Shown one piece after another: positions 44,548-53,249 of a stretch of 64,000 bases of DNA. The notes beneath the pieces were generated by a model that was not told the DNA's origin, did not search any database, and was given only the letters and a program-made list of their open reading frames with translations. A program made the translations under genes and the position numbers. Positions within the stretch are counted from its first letter, which is position 1; every line of letters begins with the position of its first letter. The stretch comes from Armatimonadota bacterium (GTDB lineage: Bacteria; Armatimonadota; Fimbriimonadia; Fimbriimonadales; Fimbriimonadaceae). The DNA lies in the NCBI GenBank assembly GCA_016789105.1, contig JAEURN010000009.1, positions 26,451 to 90,450 of the forward strand. The letters run 5' to 3'.

Positions 44548-44687
44548 CCCCTCCCTAACCCTCCCCAGTCCTGGGGAGGGAAGAAACCGTTTTTTTTCGA
44601 CCCCTCTCGAGCCCTCCCCAGTCCTGGGGAGGGAAGGCCAATGTTTTCTTTCGACCCCTCCCTAGCCCTCCCCAGTCCTGGGGAGGG
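44548..44687. repeat. Tandem array of three palindromic repeats (copies 5-7)
   Basis: Copies start at 44548, 44601 and 44655 (53-54-bp period). Each is 33 bp: a left CCCCTCCCTA-type arm, then CCCTCCCC, loop AGTCCT, GGGGAGGG. The short spacers share a TTTCGA or TTTTTTTCGA run just before each unit. The array fills the gap between the convergent DUF559 and ribBA genes, so its hairpins can also end transcription. Confidence 0.9.
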
Positions 44688-44689
44688 AA

Positions 44690-45886
44690 CTAGGGGATCA
44701 TGTGGCCCATTTTGTCGCGCTTGGTTTCGATGTACTTTTCCGAGTGCTCGGTGGGTGGGGTGATCAGAGGCACCGTTTCCACGATCTCTAGCCCAAACCC
44801 CTGCAGACCTGCACGTTTGGCTGGGTTGTTGGACATCAGCCGCATTTTGCGGACCCCTAGGTCGTACAACACCTGCGAGCCCAATCCGTAATCGCGCTGA
44901 TCCGGTTTGAACCCCAACGCTTCGTTGGCCTCGACAGTGTCCAGCCCGCCATCTTGTAGTTCGTAAGCGCGGAGCTTGTTGACAATGCCGATGCCCCGGC
45001 CTTCTTGGGCGATGTAGAGGACGACGCCCGATCCGGCGGATTCGATCATCTGCAACGCGGCGGCAAGTTGGTCGCCGCAATCACACCGCAGCGAACCCAA
45101 AATATCCCCGGTGAGGCACGAGCTGTGCACCCGGACGAGAACGGGTTCGGGGGTGATTTCGCCTTTGACAATCGCGATGAAGGGTTCGGGCTCAACTTCG
45201 GTTTCGTAGGCGTAGATCGTGAACGTCCCGTATTTGGTGGGGAATTCGATGGGTCCAGCTTTGCGTTCGATTAGGGTTTCGGTGCGTCGGCGGTAGGCAA
45301 TGAGGTCTTCGATCGTGATGATCTTCAGGCCATGTTTCAGGGCATAGTCTTCCAGACCCCCGCCCAGGCGGAGCATCTCCCCGTCATCGCCGATGATTTC
45401 GACGCCGACGCCAACGGGCACCGATCCGCAGAGCCGAGCCAGGTCAACCGAGGCTTCCGTGTGTCCGGCGCGGCGGAGTACTCCTCCGGGTTCGGCGCGC
45501 AAAACCAGCATGTGCCCCGGGCGCATCAGGTCGCCGGGCAAGGCTTTTTCGTCGCAAAGCACGGCTACGGTTTTGGCGCGGTCGCCGGCGCTGACTCCTG
45601 TGGTTGTGCCTTCGATGGCGTCCACCGTTTCGGCCATAGCGGTGCCGAGCCGGGCGGTGTTGGCCTTGGTCATCATGGGGATGCCGAGTTGATCCAGCCG
45701 CTCGGGGGTTGTGCTGATGAACGGCACGCCGCGCCCTTCTTTAATCATGAAATTCATGTCTTCGGCGGTCGTGTGTTCGCCCAACATGATCAGGTCGCCT
45801 TCGTTTTCGCGGCCAGGGTCGTCGACGACGATCACCATTTTTCCGTTTTTCAGGTCTTGCAGGGCTTCTTGGATCGTGGCGATCAT
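44690..45886 (-). CDS. ribBA: Bifunctional DHBP synthase / GTP cyclohydrolase II
   Basis: A 398-aa riboflavin enzyme. Residues about 1-200 are RibB (VVDDPGRENEGDLIMLGEHTTAEDMNF and MRPGHMLVLRAEPGGVLRRAGHTEA), making 3,4-dihydroxybutanone 4-phosphate from ribulose 5-phosphate. Residues about 205-398 are RibA: VRVHSSCLTGDILGSLRCDCGDQL with the three zinc Cys, then AQEGRGIGIVNKLRAYELQD; it opens GTP. Both start the riboflavin pathway; no other rib gene is near. No FMN-riboswitch-like sequence was seen upstream. Ends 2 nt from the palindromic repeat array. Confidence 0.94.
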   Translation of the reverse strand: MIATIQEALQDLKNGKMVIVVDDPGRENEGDLIMLGEHTTAEDMNFMIKEGRGVPFISTTPERLDQLGIPMMTKANTARLGTAMAETVDAIEGTTTGVSAGDRAKTVAVLCDEKALPGDLMRPGHMLVLRAEPGGVLRRAGHTEASVDLARLCGSVPVGVGVEIIGDDGEMLRLGGGLEDYALKHGLKIITIEDLIAYRRRTETLIERKAGPIEFPTKYGTFTIYAYETEVEPEPFIAIVKGEITPEPVLVRVHSSCLTGDILGSLRCDCGDQLAAALQMIESAGSGVVLYIAQEGRGIGIVNKLRAYELQDGGLDTVEANEALGFKPDQRDYGLGSQVLYDLGVRKMRLMSNNPAKRAGLQGFGLEIVETVPLITPPTEHSEKYIETKRDKMGHMIP

Positions 45887-45987
45887 GGGTTCAGCTCCAT
45901 TCTACGGGCGGTTTGACGAGTCAAATCCGCCAGATGGGCCCGAACCTTAACATTCTTTGTGCAACGAGTCGTTCGTCCCAGGATGTA

Positions 45988-46620
45988 ATGTCAGGAGTGA
46001 TGAAGCGGTTAGGTCAGTTCGGGATTTTGGTCGCGTTGATCACGTTGGTCGCCTGCGGGCCAAAAAATGTGATCAAGCTCAAACGGGACGTGCCGGCGGC
46101 CCAAGTGCAAGCCGGTTGGTATTTGTGCGAGCAGCCAACGTTTTCGATAGTTGTCCCCGAAAGCTACCAAGTGCCAAAGGAAGCCGGGGCAAGCCTGGGC
46201 GACCTGCAAAACATGAGCAATCCCGGGGTTGGCTACAGCATGAGCGCGCCCAAAGAATCAACGACCGCCAATGCGTCTTTGATTCTGAACAACAAGGACT
46301 ACCGCCCGCTCCCCGGGGAACCGGCCACTGGCCTCACCGTGAATATCACGAAGCATGGTGGCGGGGCCGATTTGGAAGCAGAGGCCAAGCGCGTTACAGA
46401 AGAGATCTTCCGGTCCAAATCCGAGAAAATCGAGCTTCCGGTCGGCCCGGCCTACGTGATCAAACACCACGGCAAGATGGTGACCGGGGATGAGACGTGG
46501 CAAGAGATCTACATCGTCTGCGACGGCGAATCGTGCTACCGGGTGGACTTCACGACGACCAATGGGGAACAGGCGATTTCGGCGGCTCCCCAAATCATGC
46601 AATCGTTCCGCGTCAAGTAG
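45988..46620 (+). CDS. Lipoprotein of unknown function (PsbP/DcrB-like)
   Basis: A 210-aa protein with a lipoprotein signal (GILVALITLVACGP). The body (FSIVVPESYQV to the terminal VDFTTTNGEQAISAAPQIMQSFRVK) has the beta-sandwich style of PsbP/DcrB/DUF1795 proteins, where the last lines are usually 'f..a...i..sf'. Function unknown. I use ATG 45988 (AGGA, four nt spacing). ATG 46000 is the alternative, with AGGAG only two nt away. A further in-frame ATG at 45913 is upstream. It is similar in style to the exported protein at 60663. Confidence 0.65.
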   Translation: MSGVMKRLGQFGILVALITLVACGPKNVIKLKRDVPAAQVQAGWYLCEQPTFSIVVPESYQVPKEAGASLGDLQNMSNPGVGYSMSAPKESTTANASLILNNKDYRPLPGEPATGLTVNITKHGGGADLEAEAKRVTEEIFRSKSEKIELPVGPAYVIKHHGKMVTGDETWQEIYIVCDGESCYRVDFTTTNGEQAISAAPQIMQSFRVK

Positions 46621-46642
46621 GGGTTGGCCAAAAGCCAACCCC
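46620..46642. terminator. 9-bp hairpin between convergent genes
   Basis: GGGGTTGGC (46620-46628), loop CAAAA, GCCAACCCC (46634-46642). It separates the lipoprotein gene from the S10 peptidase and can end both. Confidence 0.65.
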
Positions 46643-46650
46643 GCAAACCA

Positions 46651-48099
46651 TTAGCTGACGCCCTGGGTTCGGCGCACAAACTCGCCGACTTCGGCGGCGA
46701 GTTTTTCCAACGAACCTTCGTGGATGTACATCATGTGTCCGGCCTCGTACTCTTTGATTTCGATGTTCTTGCGGAGTGAGGCATCTAGATCCAAGTGGGA
46801 AACCGTGTACTCGGTGGCAAAAAACGGGGTGGCCAAATCGTAATAGCCTGATGCCACAAAAACGCCCATGTAGGGGTTCCGGCTCATGGCTTTGCGCAAG
46901 GCCTCGCTGGTGTCTGGGTGGCCGTCCCCGGCGCTGCCCCAGTCCCAAGGTTTCTTGATCCCTTTAAAGACGCAATACTCCAAATCGGTTTCGTATCCGC
47001 ATTGGGTGCGGGCGTAGTGGTTGTACAAAGAGGTGTAGGGCCCCATCAACAAAGACATGGAAGGGTCGTGCTCTGGCCCTTCGTCAACTCCGCGGTTGGT
47101 GGCATCAATGCCCTTGAACCGGGAATCCAATCGGCCGACGGTGCGATTTTCGTCCCGGCACAACTCTTTGCAGAACTTCCAGATGTCCGGCCTCAGATCG
47201 CAATGTTCGAGATAGGTTTCGGTCAAACCGGTGAGGGCGGAAAGCTCGGCCCGGATCTGGCTCCGCTCTTCGCCTTCTAGGGCCGACCCCTTGGCGAGCG
47301 CTGTCCAATAGGCGCCAAATGCAAAATCCCGCGCCTTGTCGATCAGCTGCTTGAGGTCTCCGGTCACCTTGCCGTGGTAGTGGGCGGTTGCCGTGTAGGT
47401 GGGCAGGTAAACGGCATAAGGGAGGTCGTTGCCCTTGTTGAACCGGAGGGTTTGGAAACTGAGTACCGAACTCACAAGGATTAGGCCGCTGAAGGCGACG
47501 CCGCGCTCGACGAGATACCCACTGAGCCCGGTGGCCCGGGTGGTGCCGTAGCTTTCCCCAGCCAGATAGAGCGGGGAAGTCCACCGCTCTTTCCGCGAGA
47601 GAAAGAGCCGGATGAATTCCCCCACTGACTCGATATCCCCCTTGACGCTCCAGAATTTTTGGGCGGTTTCTTCGTCTTTGGCGCGGCTGTAACCCGTGCC
47701 CACCGGGTCGATGAAGACCAGGTCGCCGAATTCCAGCCAGTTGTGGGGGTTGTCCACCAATTGGAACGGCGGCTGGGGCATATCCCCGTCGGCTTCCATT
47801 TTCACCCGTTTGGGCCCCATCGTCCCCAAGTGCAGCCACAGGCTGGGCGATCCCGGCCCGCCGTTGAAGCTGAAAATGATTGGGCGCACGCCTCCGCCCT
47901 TGCGGCGGTAGTAGTGGTAGAACATGAGGGCTTCGATTTCGCCATCGCTGTCAAAGATCGGCAAGCGGCCGGTCTCAACAGTGTATTCGTGCCCCCCGGC
48001 CACCCCATCCCGGGTCACCGGCGTTTCTTCGACAAGTTTCCTTTTGTCTTCTTTTTTTTCTCCGTTCTTCGCGTCTTGCTTCACCGCATCGTCAGGCAT
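46651..48099 (-). CDS. S10-type serine carboxypeptidase
   Basis: The 482-aa alpha/beta hydrolase has the S10 motifs: FSFNGGPGSPSLWLHLGTMGP, VDNPHNWLEFGDLVFIDPVGTGYSRA, the nucleophile LAGESYGTTRATG, Asp in ASGYYDLATPF and His in EAGHMMYIHEGS. It removes C-terminal amino acids from peptides. No signal peptide follows the Met; the first 25 residues are Lys/Glu-rich, so cytoplasmic or exported by an unusual route. S10 proteins are typically secreted, so the missing signal is notable. Confidence 0.88.
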   Translation of the reverse strand: MPDDAVKQDAKNGEKKEDKRKLVEETPVTRDGVAGGHEYTVETGRLPIFDSDGEIEALMFYHYYRRKGGGVRPIIFSFNGGPGSPSLWLHLGTMGPKRVKMEADGDMPQPPFQLVDNPHNWLEFGDLVFIDPVGTGYSRAKDEETAQKFWSVKGDIESVGEFIRLFLSRKERWTSPLYLAGESYGTTRATGLSGYLVERGVAFSGLILVSSVLSFQTLRFNKGNDLPYAVYLPTYTATAHYHGKVTGDLKQLIDKARDFAFGAYWTALAKGSALEGEERSQIRAELSALTGLTETYLEHCDLRPDIWKFCKELCRDENRTVGRLDSRFKGIDATNRGVDEGPEHDPSMSLLMGPYTSLYNHYARTQCGYETDLEYCVFKGIKKPWDWGSAGDGHPDTSEALRKAMSRNPYMGVFVASGYYDLATPFFATEYTVSHLDLDASLRKNIEIKEYEAGHMMYIHEGSLEKLAAEVGEFVRRTQGVS

Positions 48100-48293
48100 A
48101 TCGTTATCCTATCTGGGTTGAACCGGCCAAAGTTCACCAATTTGGTGAGAATAGTCCACATCGCGGCTTCTGCAAACGGGATGGCCGGCCTTGCAACGCT
48201 TGGCTCCGAGATTTGCCTGCACTCTTACTTCAGGCGTCGGATCAACGCGGGAATGGCCTGGGCGTCCCGGTGGTCCACAATGCAGAGGGTCAC

Positions 48294-49700
48294 ATGTCGG
48301 GAAGCATTCGCGGGTTGATGGGCCATGCCGCGGTGGCACTGGTGCGCGATGCCGTCAGGGGCACGCCTTTCCAAGGCCGCGTTTACCTGGTGGGTGGAGC
48401 AGTCCGCGATGCGCTGCTCGGCATTCCGGCCAAAAACGACCTCGACTTGGTCACCGAAGGGGATGCGGAGGAACTGGCGTCCGTGATCCATGCTCATGAC
48501 CGCAAGAATGTGGGATCACCTCAGACCTTTGCCCGATTCGGCACGGCGATGGTCATGGTTGCTGGAACCCCGGTCGAGTTGGTGACGGCGCGGCGCGAAT
48601 CGTATTCTCCGGAATCCCGCAAACCCGAAACACAACCGGCGACATTGCTTGAAGATGCGCTCCGCCGGGATTTCACGGTCAATGCGTTGCTATTAGAAAT
48701 CCAGAACGGGGAAGTGGTCGACCTTTTGGGGTCGGGCCTGGCCGATTTGTCGGACCGGATCTTGCGGACGCCCCGGGATTCAGCGGGCACCTTCCACGAC
48801 GACCCCCTGCGCATGTTGAGGGCGGTGCGATTCCGCCACCAATTGGGCTTCAACTTCGCTCCAGGATTGGCGGAGGCGATCCAATCGGAGTCGTTCCGGC
48901 TGGGGGTGATATCCCAAGAGCGGATCCGCGACGAGTTTGCCAAAATGCTGCTTGGCCCGTTTCCGGCCAAGGCCCTTGACGATTTGAGCCGGCTCGGTCT
49001 GCTCAGCAGTTGGGCGCCCGAATTGGAGGCGATGCACGGCGTATCGCAAGGGAAATGGCACACTGCCGACGTGTGGGGGCACACTTTGCAGGTCGTGGAC
49101 AACGCCGCGGCTACTGGCCAGGCGGGTGGGGATCGGCTGATCCTGCTTTTGGCGGCATTGCTCCACGATGTGGCCAAACCGGTCACGCGTTCAGTTGATG
49201 CAAACGGTGACATCCGCTTTTTTGGCCATGAAAGCGTGGGGGCCAAAATGGCGGCCGAGCTGTGTCTCAGGTGGCGATTTTCGAGTGGGCAGGCAAGCGA
49301 CGTCTCGTTGTTGGTTGGCAGCCATATGCGACTGAGCGGGATCAAGGAGCTGACCAAGCCCGCGGCGCGGAGGATCGCCCGGGACTTGGGCCCGCAATTG
49401 GAGAATTGGTTCCTGCTGCTGGATGCGGATGCCAACGCACTCAAAGAGGGTGTGCGCCGGCTGGATTTGGGAACCGTTCGGCAAAGGATCACCGAGTTGC
49501 AGACGAGCGAATCGGACTCGGGATGGCAAAGCCCTCTTTCTGGCAAGGAAATCATGGAATTGACCGGGATCGATCCTGGACCTGAAGTGGGCCGGCTCAA
49601 AGCAGAGATCGAGCGGTTGGTCTTGGATGGCGTCATTACTCCGGGTGACCGCGAAGGGGCAAAAGACGCCCTAAGACGGATCATCAGTAACGGCGGTTAG
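48294..49700 (+). CDS. CCA-adding tRNA nucleotidyltransferase / poly(A) polymerase family
   Basis: A 468-aa class II nucleotidyltransferase with VYLVGGAVRDALLG, NDLDLVTEGD (catalytic Asp pair), RRDFTVNALLL, then DPLRMLRAVRFRHQLGF, and an HD domain (LLAALLHDVAKP) at about 285. These are the marks of CCA-adding or poly(A)-polymerase-like enzymes. Which tail it adds cannot be said; one CCA enzyme is usual. The start at 48294 has an AGAGGG ribosome site; an upstream in-frame ATG at 48213 lacks one. Confidence 0.88.
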   Translation: MSGSIRGLMGHAAVALVRDAVRGTPFQGRVYLVGGAVRDALLGIPAKNDLDLVTEGDAEELASVIHAHDRKNVGSPQTFARFGTAMVMVAGTPVELVTARRESYSPESRKPETQPATLLEDALRRDFTVNALLLEIQNGEVVDLLGSGLADLSDRILRTPRDSAGTFHDDPLRMLRAVRFRHQLGFNFAPGLAEAIQSESFRLGVISQERIRDEFAKMLLGPFPAKALDDLSRLGLLSSWAPELEAMHGVSQGKWHTADVWGHTLQVVDNAAATGQAGGDRLILLLAALLHDVAKPVTRSVDANGDIRFFGHESVGAKMAAELCLRWRFSSGQASDVSLLVGSHMRLSGIKELTKPAARRIARDLGPQLENWFLLLDADANALKEGVRRLDLGTVRQRITELQTSESDSGWQSPLSGKEIMELTGIDPGPEVGRLKAEIERLVLDGVITPGDREGAKDALRRIISNGG

Positions 49701-49741
49701 GTCAGAATCGTACAGACCTGCCAGGTAGGACGGAAAAAGGC

Positions 49742-50824
49742 ATGCACGACTTCAAATCCCGCAATGGATTCATCATCTTTTGGATCGTGGCCATCGCCGT
49801 CATTGGCGGAGTCATCTATCTGGTTTCGCCGTTCCTGCCGGCGATTTTGTGGGCAAGTGTTTTTTCGATCTTGCTGTACCCGGCTTTCGAGCGGCTGGTT
49901 GCCAAGGGGTGGAAACGGGGGACGGCCGCCTTGGCTGTGACGCTTGTTCCGGCCTTCGTCGTGACATTGCCCTTGGCGGTGGCCGGTTCCATTGCGGGCG
50001 TGCAAGTTGTGAGCTATGCCCAGCAGCTGCTCCATGATTCTGGGCGTGGGGTTGGGGCAGAAACCGATGTGCTCCGAACGCTGGGCGACGAACTAGACAA
50101 GACGCTCAAACCGCTAATGGATCGAGTCGGGGCCACCGACATCCACATGGCCGATGTGCTGGACAAAAACAAAGCGGAGATCGGCCGCCGGATTTCTGCC
50201 CCATTGTCCCGCGGCATCCAGAATTTTGTGTTCACGGTCTTGACCTTGGTCATTTCGTTGCTGACGATGTTTTTTATGGTGAGGGACGGGCACAACATGA
50301 AGGAACCAGTTTTGGATTTGGTTCCTTTGCCCCGTGAAGACACCGAGAAGATCCTTCAGCAGATCGCAAACACAGTAAGGTCGGTTTTCTATTCGGTTGT
50401 GGTGGTTGCGGGGATCCAAGGCGGGCTGGCCCTGTTGCTTTATTGGATTGTGGGCGTCCCTGGCGCGATTCCTTTGGCGCTGCTCACGACCTTGTTTTGC
50501 ACCATCCCCCTTTTGGGGGCACCGGTGGTTTATGTGCCGATCGGCCTGTCCTTGTTGATTCAGGGCAAGATCTGGCAGGGCGTCCTTGTCCTGGTCATCG
50601 GCTTTGGGTTGATCTCCACAATCGACAACGTTTTGCGGCCCTTGTTCATTGGGGCCCGGACGAAATTGCACGAAATCCCGGTCTTTTTTGCGTTGATTGG
50701 CGGGGTTGTGGCCTTGGGCCCGGTCGGGTTGATGGCGGGGCCGATGCTCCTCACCCTGTTCCTGGCCTTGGTCGACATCCTCCGGTTGCGCCGGGATGGT
50801 GACCAATCTTTGGAGCCCGCCTGA
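49742..50824 (+). CDS. AI-2E family transporter (PerM-like)
   Basis: A 360-aa polytopic membrane protein (about 7-8 spans) of the AI-2E/PerM family: FLPAILWASVFSILLYPAFERLV, LTLVISLLTMFFMVRDG, and a C-terminal GPVGLMAGPMLLTLFLALVDILR. Family members export autoinducer-2, sodium or unknown solutes. It is 41 nt downstream of the CCA-type gene and may be co-transcribed. It converges on the lipoprotein gene at 50904. Confidence 0.87.
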   Translation: MHDFKSRNGFIIFWIVAIAVIGGVIYLVSPFLPAILWASVFSILLYPAFERLVAKGWKRGTAALAVTLVPAFVVTLPLAVAGSIAGVQVVSYAQQLLHDSGRGVGAETDVLRTLGDELDKTLKPLMDRVGATDIHMADVLDKNKAEIGRRISAPLSRGIQNFVFTVLTLVISLLTMFFMVRDGHNMKEPVLDLVPLPREDTEKILQQIANTVRSVFYSVVVVAGIQGGLALLLYWIVGVPGAIPLALLTTLFCTIPLLGAPVVYVPIGLSLLIQGKIWQGVLVLVIGFGLISTIDNVLRPLFIGARTKLHEIPVFFALIGGVVALGPVGLMAGPMLLTLFLALVDILRLRRDGDQSLEPA

Positions 50825-50845
50825 CCGCGCCCGGCAAAAAGAACC

Positions 50846-50896
50846 GATCCCGGCACCATGGAATGGGCGGAGCCCAGATTCCGATTGGCCGGGATC
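50846..50896. terminator. Large cruciform-type hairpin between convergent genes
   Basis: GATCCCGGC (50846-50854) pairs perfectly with GCCGGGATC (50888-50896); the inner part adds GGAAT/ATTCC pairing. It lies between the AI-2E transporter and the lipoprotein gene and probably serves both. Confidence 0.6.
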
Positions 50897-50903
50897 AGGA
50901 GAC

Positions 50904-51491
50904 TTAGCTCTTTTTAAGGCTCGCGGAGATCGAAACCTGCGTCAAGCCATCGGAGGCGGAGGCAGAGATGAAGACTTCGGCTCCGTTGGACGTCTTACCG
51001 CTGACGAATTTGCTCCCGTTGGCGCTGTAGGTGGATTTGTCTTTGGCGATCTGCTTTTCGTAAAATCCGATAACTTGGTCGATGGAATCTTTGGTTGCAA
51101 ACGTGAGATTGGCCGATTTCCCTTCAGCGGTGTCGGCTTCCACCGACGAGGAAGCGCCATTGCTTTTTTCTTTGTTGCCGTAATTTTGCAGCCCAAATTT
51201 GCCCAGGTCGACTTCTTTGCCGGACTGCATTGAGAATTCGTTCCCATCTTTGTCTTTGCCGGTCATGGCGGTCGTGCCGTCAGCGTTGGATTTGGCGTGA
51301 GCTTCCGACCCGTCTTCGGACTTGATGTCGACGTTGTTGCCCTCTTTGCCAAAGGTCATTGAACCGCCTTTGGTGTTCTTGCTGATGGTTTCCGTGCCGT
51401 CGGTTTCCTGTTCCACCTTGACCGGCGGCGCACAGGCGCAAAGGAAGAAGCAAGTCAACGCCACGGGGATGGACTTAGCCAGATTTGCCAT
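50904..51491 (-). CDS. Lipoprotein of unknown function
   Basis: The 195-aa product has a lipoprotein signal (CFFLCACAPP). The middle is a hydrophilic Lys/Asp/Gly/Ser-rich run of beta-like repeats (FGKEGNNVDIKSEDGSEAHAKSNAD), and the C-terminal part (KSANLTFATKDSIDQVIGFYEKQI) resembles the C-terminal half of a DUF-type fold that ends with VSISASLKK. No family is recognised. It follows the lpd gene on the minus strand, divided from it by a strong hairpin. Confidence 0.65.
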   Translation of the reverse strand: MANLAKSIPVALTCFFLCACAPPVKVEQETDGTETISKNTKGGSMTFGKEGNNVDIKSEDGSEAHAKSNADGTTAMTGKDKDGNEFSMQSGKEVDLGKFGLQNYGNKEKSNGASSSVEADTAEGKSANLTFATKDSIDQVIGFYEKQIAKDKSTYSANGSKFVSGKTSNGAEVFISASASDGLTQVSISASLKKS

Positions 51492-51527
51492 ACAAACAGG
51501 TTAACGCATTTGGCAGGGGAAAAGATG

Positions 51528-51579
51528 CAGGGACCGCGTTTGGGCTGGGCGGTCGCCATTTGCTCAAACGCGGCCCCTG
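51528..51579 (-). terminator. Hairpin after lpd
   Basis: Arms 51528-51542 and 51565-51579 pair over 15 bp with one mismatch, right after the lpd stop and before the lipoprotein gene (both minus strand). Confidence 0.6.
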
Positions 51580-51587
51580 TAGGTGGC

Positions 51588-53006
51588 CTAGGCTTTGTGG
51601 ATGGCCATGCCGTGGGCGTCTTCGAATGCTTCCAGGACGACCTCGGCCATGGTGGGGTGGGCATGGATGCTCATAAAGAGCGATTCCAGCGTGGCTTCCA
51701 GGTTGATCGCGGCAACGCCCTCGTGGATCATGTCGGTCACGTGGGAGCCGATCATGTGCAGACCCAAGAGTTCGCCATATTTTGCATCGACGACGACTTT
51801 GACAAAACCGTCTTGGTGCCCGCTGGCCATGGCTTTGCCGTTCGGCCGGAATTGGGCCTTGCCGATTTTGACTTCGTGGCCTTGAGTTTTGGCTTGCTCT
51901 TCGGTGAGGCCGACACTGGCCACTTCCGGAACGGTGTAAACGCAGTTGGGGACGGCTTTGTATTGCGCCTTTTCCTTGGTGCCTTTGATGATGTTGGTGA
52001 CGGCGATAATGCCTTCGTGGCTGGCCACGTGCGCCAATTGGATTCGGCCCGTGACGTCCCCGATGGCATAAATGTTGGGGACATGAGTGACCATGGTGTC
52101 GTCGAGAATTTCAACGCCACGGCGGTGCAACTTGACGCCGATTTTTTCCAGGTTCATCCCTTCGGTGTTGGCTTTGCGCCCGACCCCCAGCAGGACGACA
52201 TCGACTTCGATCTGTTCGGTCGTCGTCCCGGTTTTGACATGGCAAACCCAGGCGTCGCCTTTTTTCTCACATTTTTCTAGCGCGGCGCCGGTTTTGACTT
52301 TCACGCCCAGTTTGGACATCTGCTTGCCCAACTCCTTGCCCAGTTCTTCGTCGAACATGGGGATGAGGTTCGGCATCATTTCAACGAGGGTGACATCGCT
52401 GCCCAGCCCGCCAAAAACGTAGCTGAATTCGCACCCGACGGCCCCCCCGCCCAGGACGAGCATTCGTTTGGGCACGTGGGTGGCGGTGACGGTTTCATCT
52501 GATGTCCAAACACCGTTCTCGCGTCCGCCTTCCAAACCGGGGACTGGGATGTGGATAACGCTGGAACCCATCGCCAAGACAAAGTTCTTGGCCCGGATGG
52601 TGCGCTTTTGGCCATCTTTGTCGACTTCAATGGTGTTGGCGTCTTTGAAACTGGCGAACCCTTCGACGTGCTCGATCTTGTTCTTCTTGAACAAGTAGCC
52701 GACCCCTCCGCGCTGGGTTTGGACGATCTTCTCTTTGCGCTCCATGATTTTCGCAAAATCGAACCCGACCTCTCCGGAGATGGTGACCCCGAGTTCGGCG
52801 GCCTTTTTGGTGTCTTGGTACCGTTCGACTGAGCCGATCATGGCTTTTGAGGGGATGCACCCCCAGTTGAGGCATGTGCCGCCGAGAAATTCTTTTTCGA
52901 CGCACATGACTTTTGCCCCGAGTTGGGCAGCGCGGATCGCAGCGACGTACCCGCCTGGGCCGGCACCGATGACAACAAGGTCGGCATCAAAGTTCTCAGT
53001 AGCCAT
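51588..53006 (-). CDS. lpd: Dihydrolipoyl dehydrogenase
   Basis: A 472-aa FAD-linked disulfide oxidoreductase: DLVVIGAGPGGYVAAIRAA (FAD), GGTCLNWGCIPSKAM (redox Cys pair), LVLGGGAVGCEF (NAD binding) and HAHPTMAEVV with the His-Glu base. It reoxidises lipoamide in the pyruvate, 2-oxoglutarate or glycine-cleavage complexes; none of those partners is in the window. I start at 53006 (MATENFDADL), since this aligns with the family start; a GTG-initiated 46-residue extension rich in Pro/Gln is possible but I see no reason for it. Confidence 0.93.
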   Translation of the reverse strand: MATENFDADLVVIGAGPGGYVAAIRAAQLGAKVMCVEKEFLGGTCLNWGCIPSKAMIGSVERYQDTKKAAELGVTISGEVGFDFAKIMERKEKIVQTQRGGVGYLFKKNKIEHVEGFASFKDANTIEVDKDGQKRTIRAKNFVLAMGSSVIHIPVPGLEGGRENGVWTSDETVTATHVPKRMLVLGGGAVGCEFSYVFGGLGSDVTLVEMMPNLIPMFDEELGKELGKQMSKLGVKVKTGAALEKCEKKGDAWVCHVKTGTTTEQIEVDVVLLGVGRKANTEGMNLEKIGVKLHRRGVEILDDTMVTHVPNIYAIGDVTGRIQLAHVASHEGIIAVTNIIKGTKEKAQYKAVPNCVYTVPEVASVGLTEEQAKTQGHEVKIGKAQFRPNGKAMASGHQDGFVKVVVDAKYGELLGLHMIGSHVTDMIHEGVAAINLEATLESLFMSIHAHPTMAEVVLEAFEDAHGMAIHKA

Positions 53007-53237
53007 TGGTTGTTCTTTTTCCTGGGGTGGCATCAGCGCGCTAATATCCTTGATCAGACTTTCAAAAGTCTGGGGGACGGTGGCGGCAGGCCCGGCGACC
53101 GGGGTCTCGGGCTGTGGGGATCCGCCTTGGGGCGTGCTTTGCACAGGGGCAGTTTACCGAGGGGTATTTGCAAGTCGGTGAGCCTGCATCTGGACCTTCT
53201 CCGACACGATTTCTGTTAACTCAAACGAGGTCTTTAG

Positions 53238-53246
53238 CCCCCCCCC
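53238..53246. repeat. Run of nine C beside a start codon
   Basis: Nine C end 3 nt before the ATG at 53250, at the place where a ribosome site should be. A length change would shift spacing or a frame. Confidence 0.7.
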
Positions 53247-53249
53247 ACT

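Noticed and set aside
44548..44687. CRISPR array
   Set aside because: Only three units; the repeat is a GC-rich palindrome with a conserved short spacer rather than unique spacers, and no cas gene is near.
44292..45080. Minus-strand frame that reads through the repeat array as Gly-rich repeats
   Set aside because: The peptide repeats are only translations of the palindromes; ribBA and DUF559 explain the region.
48521..49684. Long minus-strand open frame opposite the CCA-type gene
   Set aside because: Ser/Arg-rich translation without motifs; the plus-strand gene has all family motifs.
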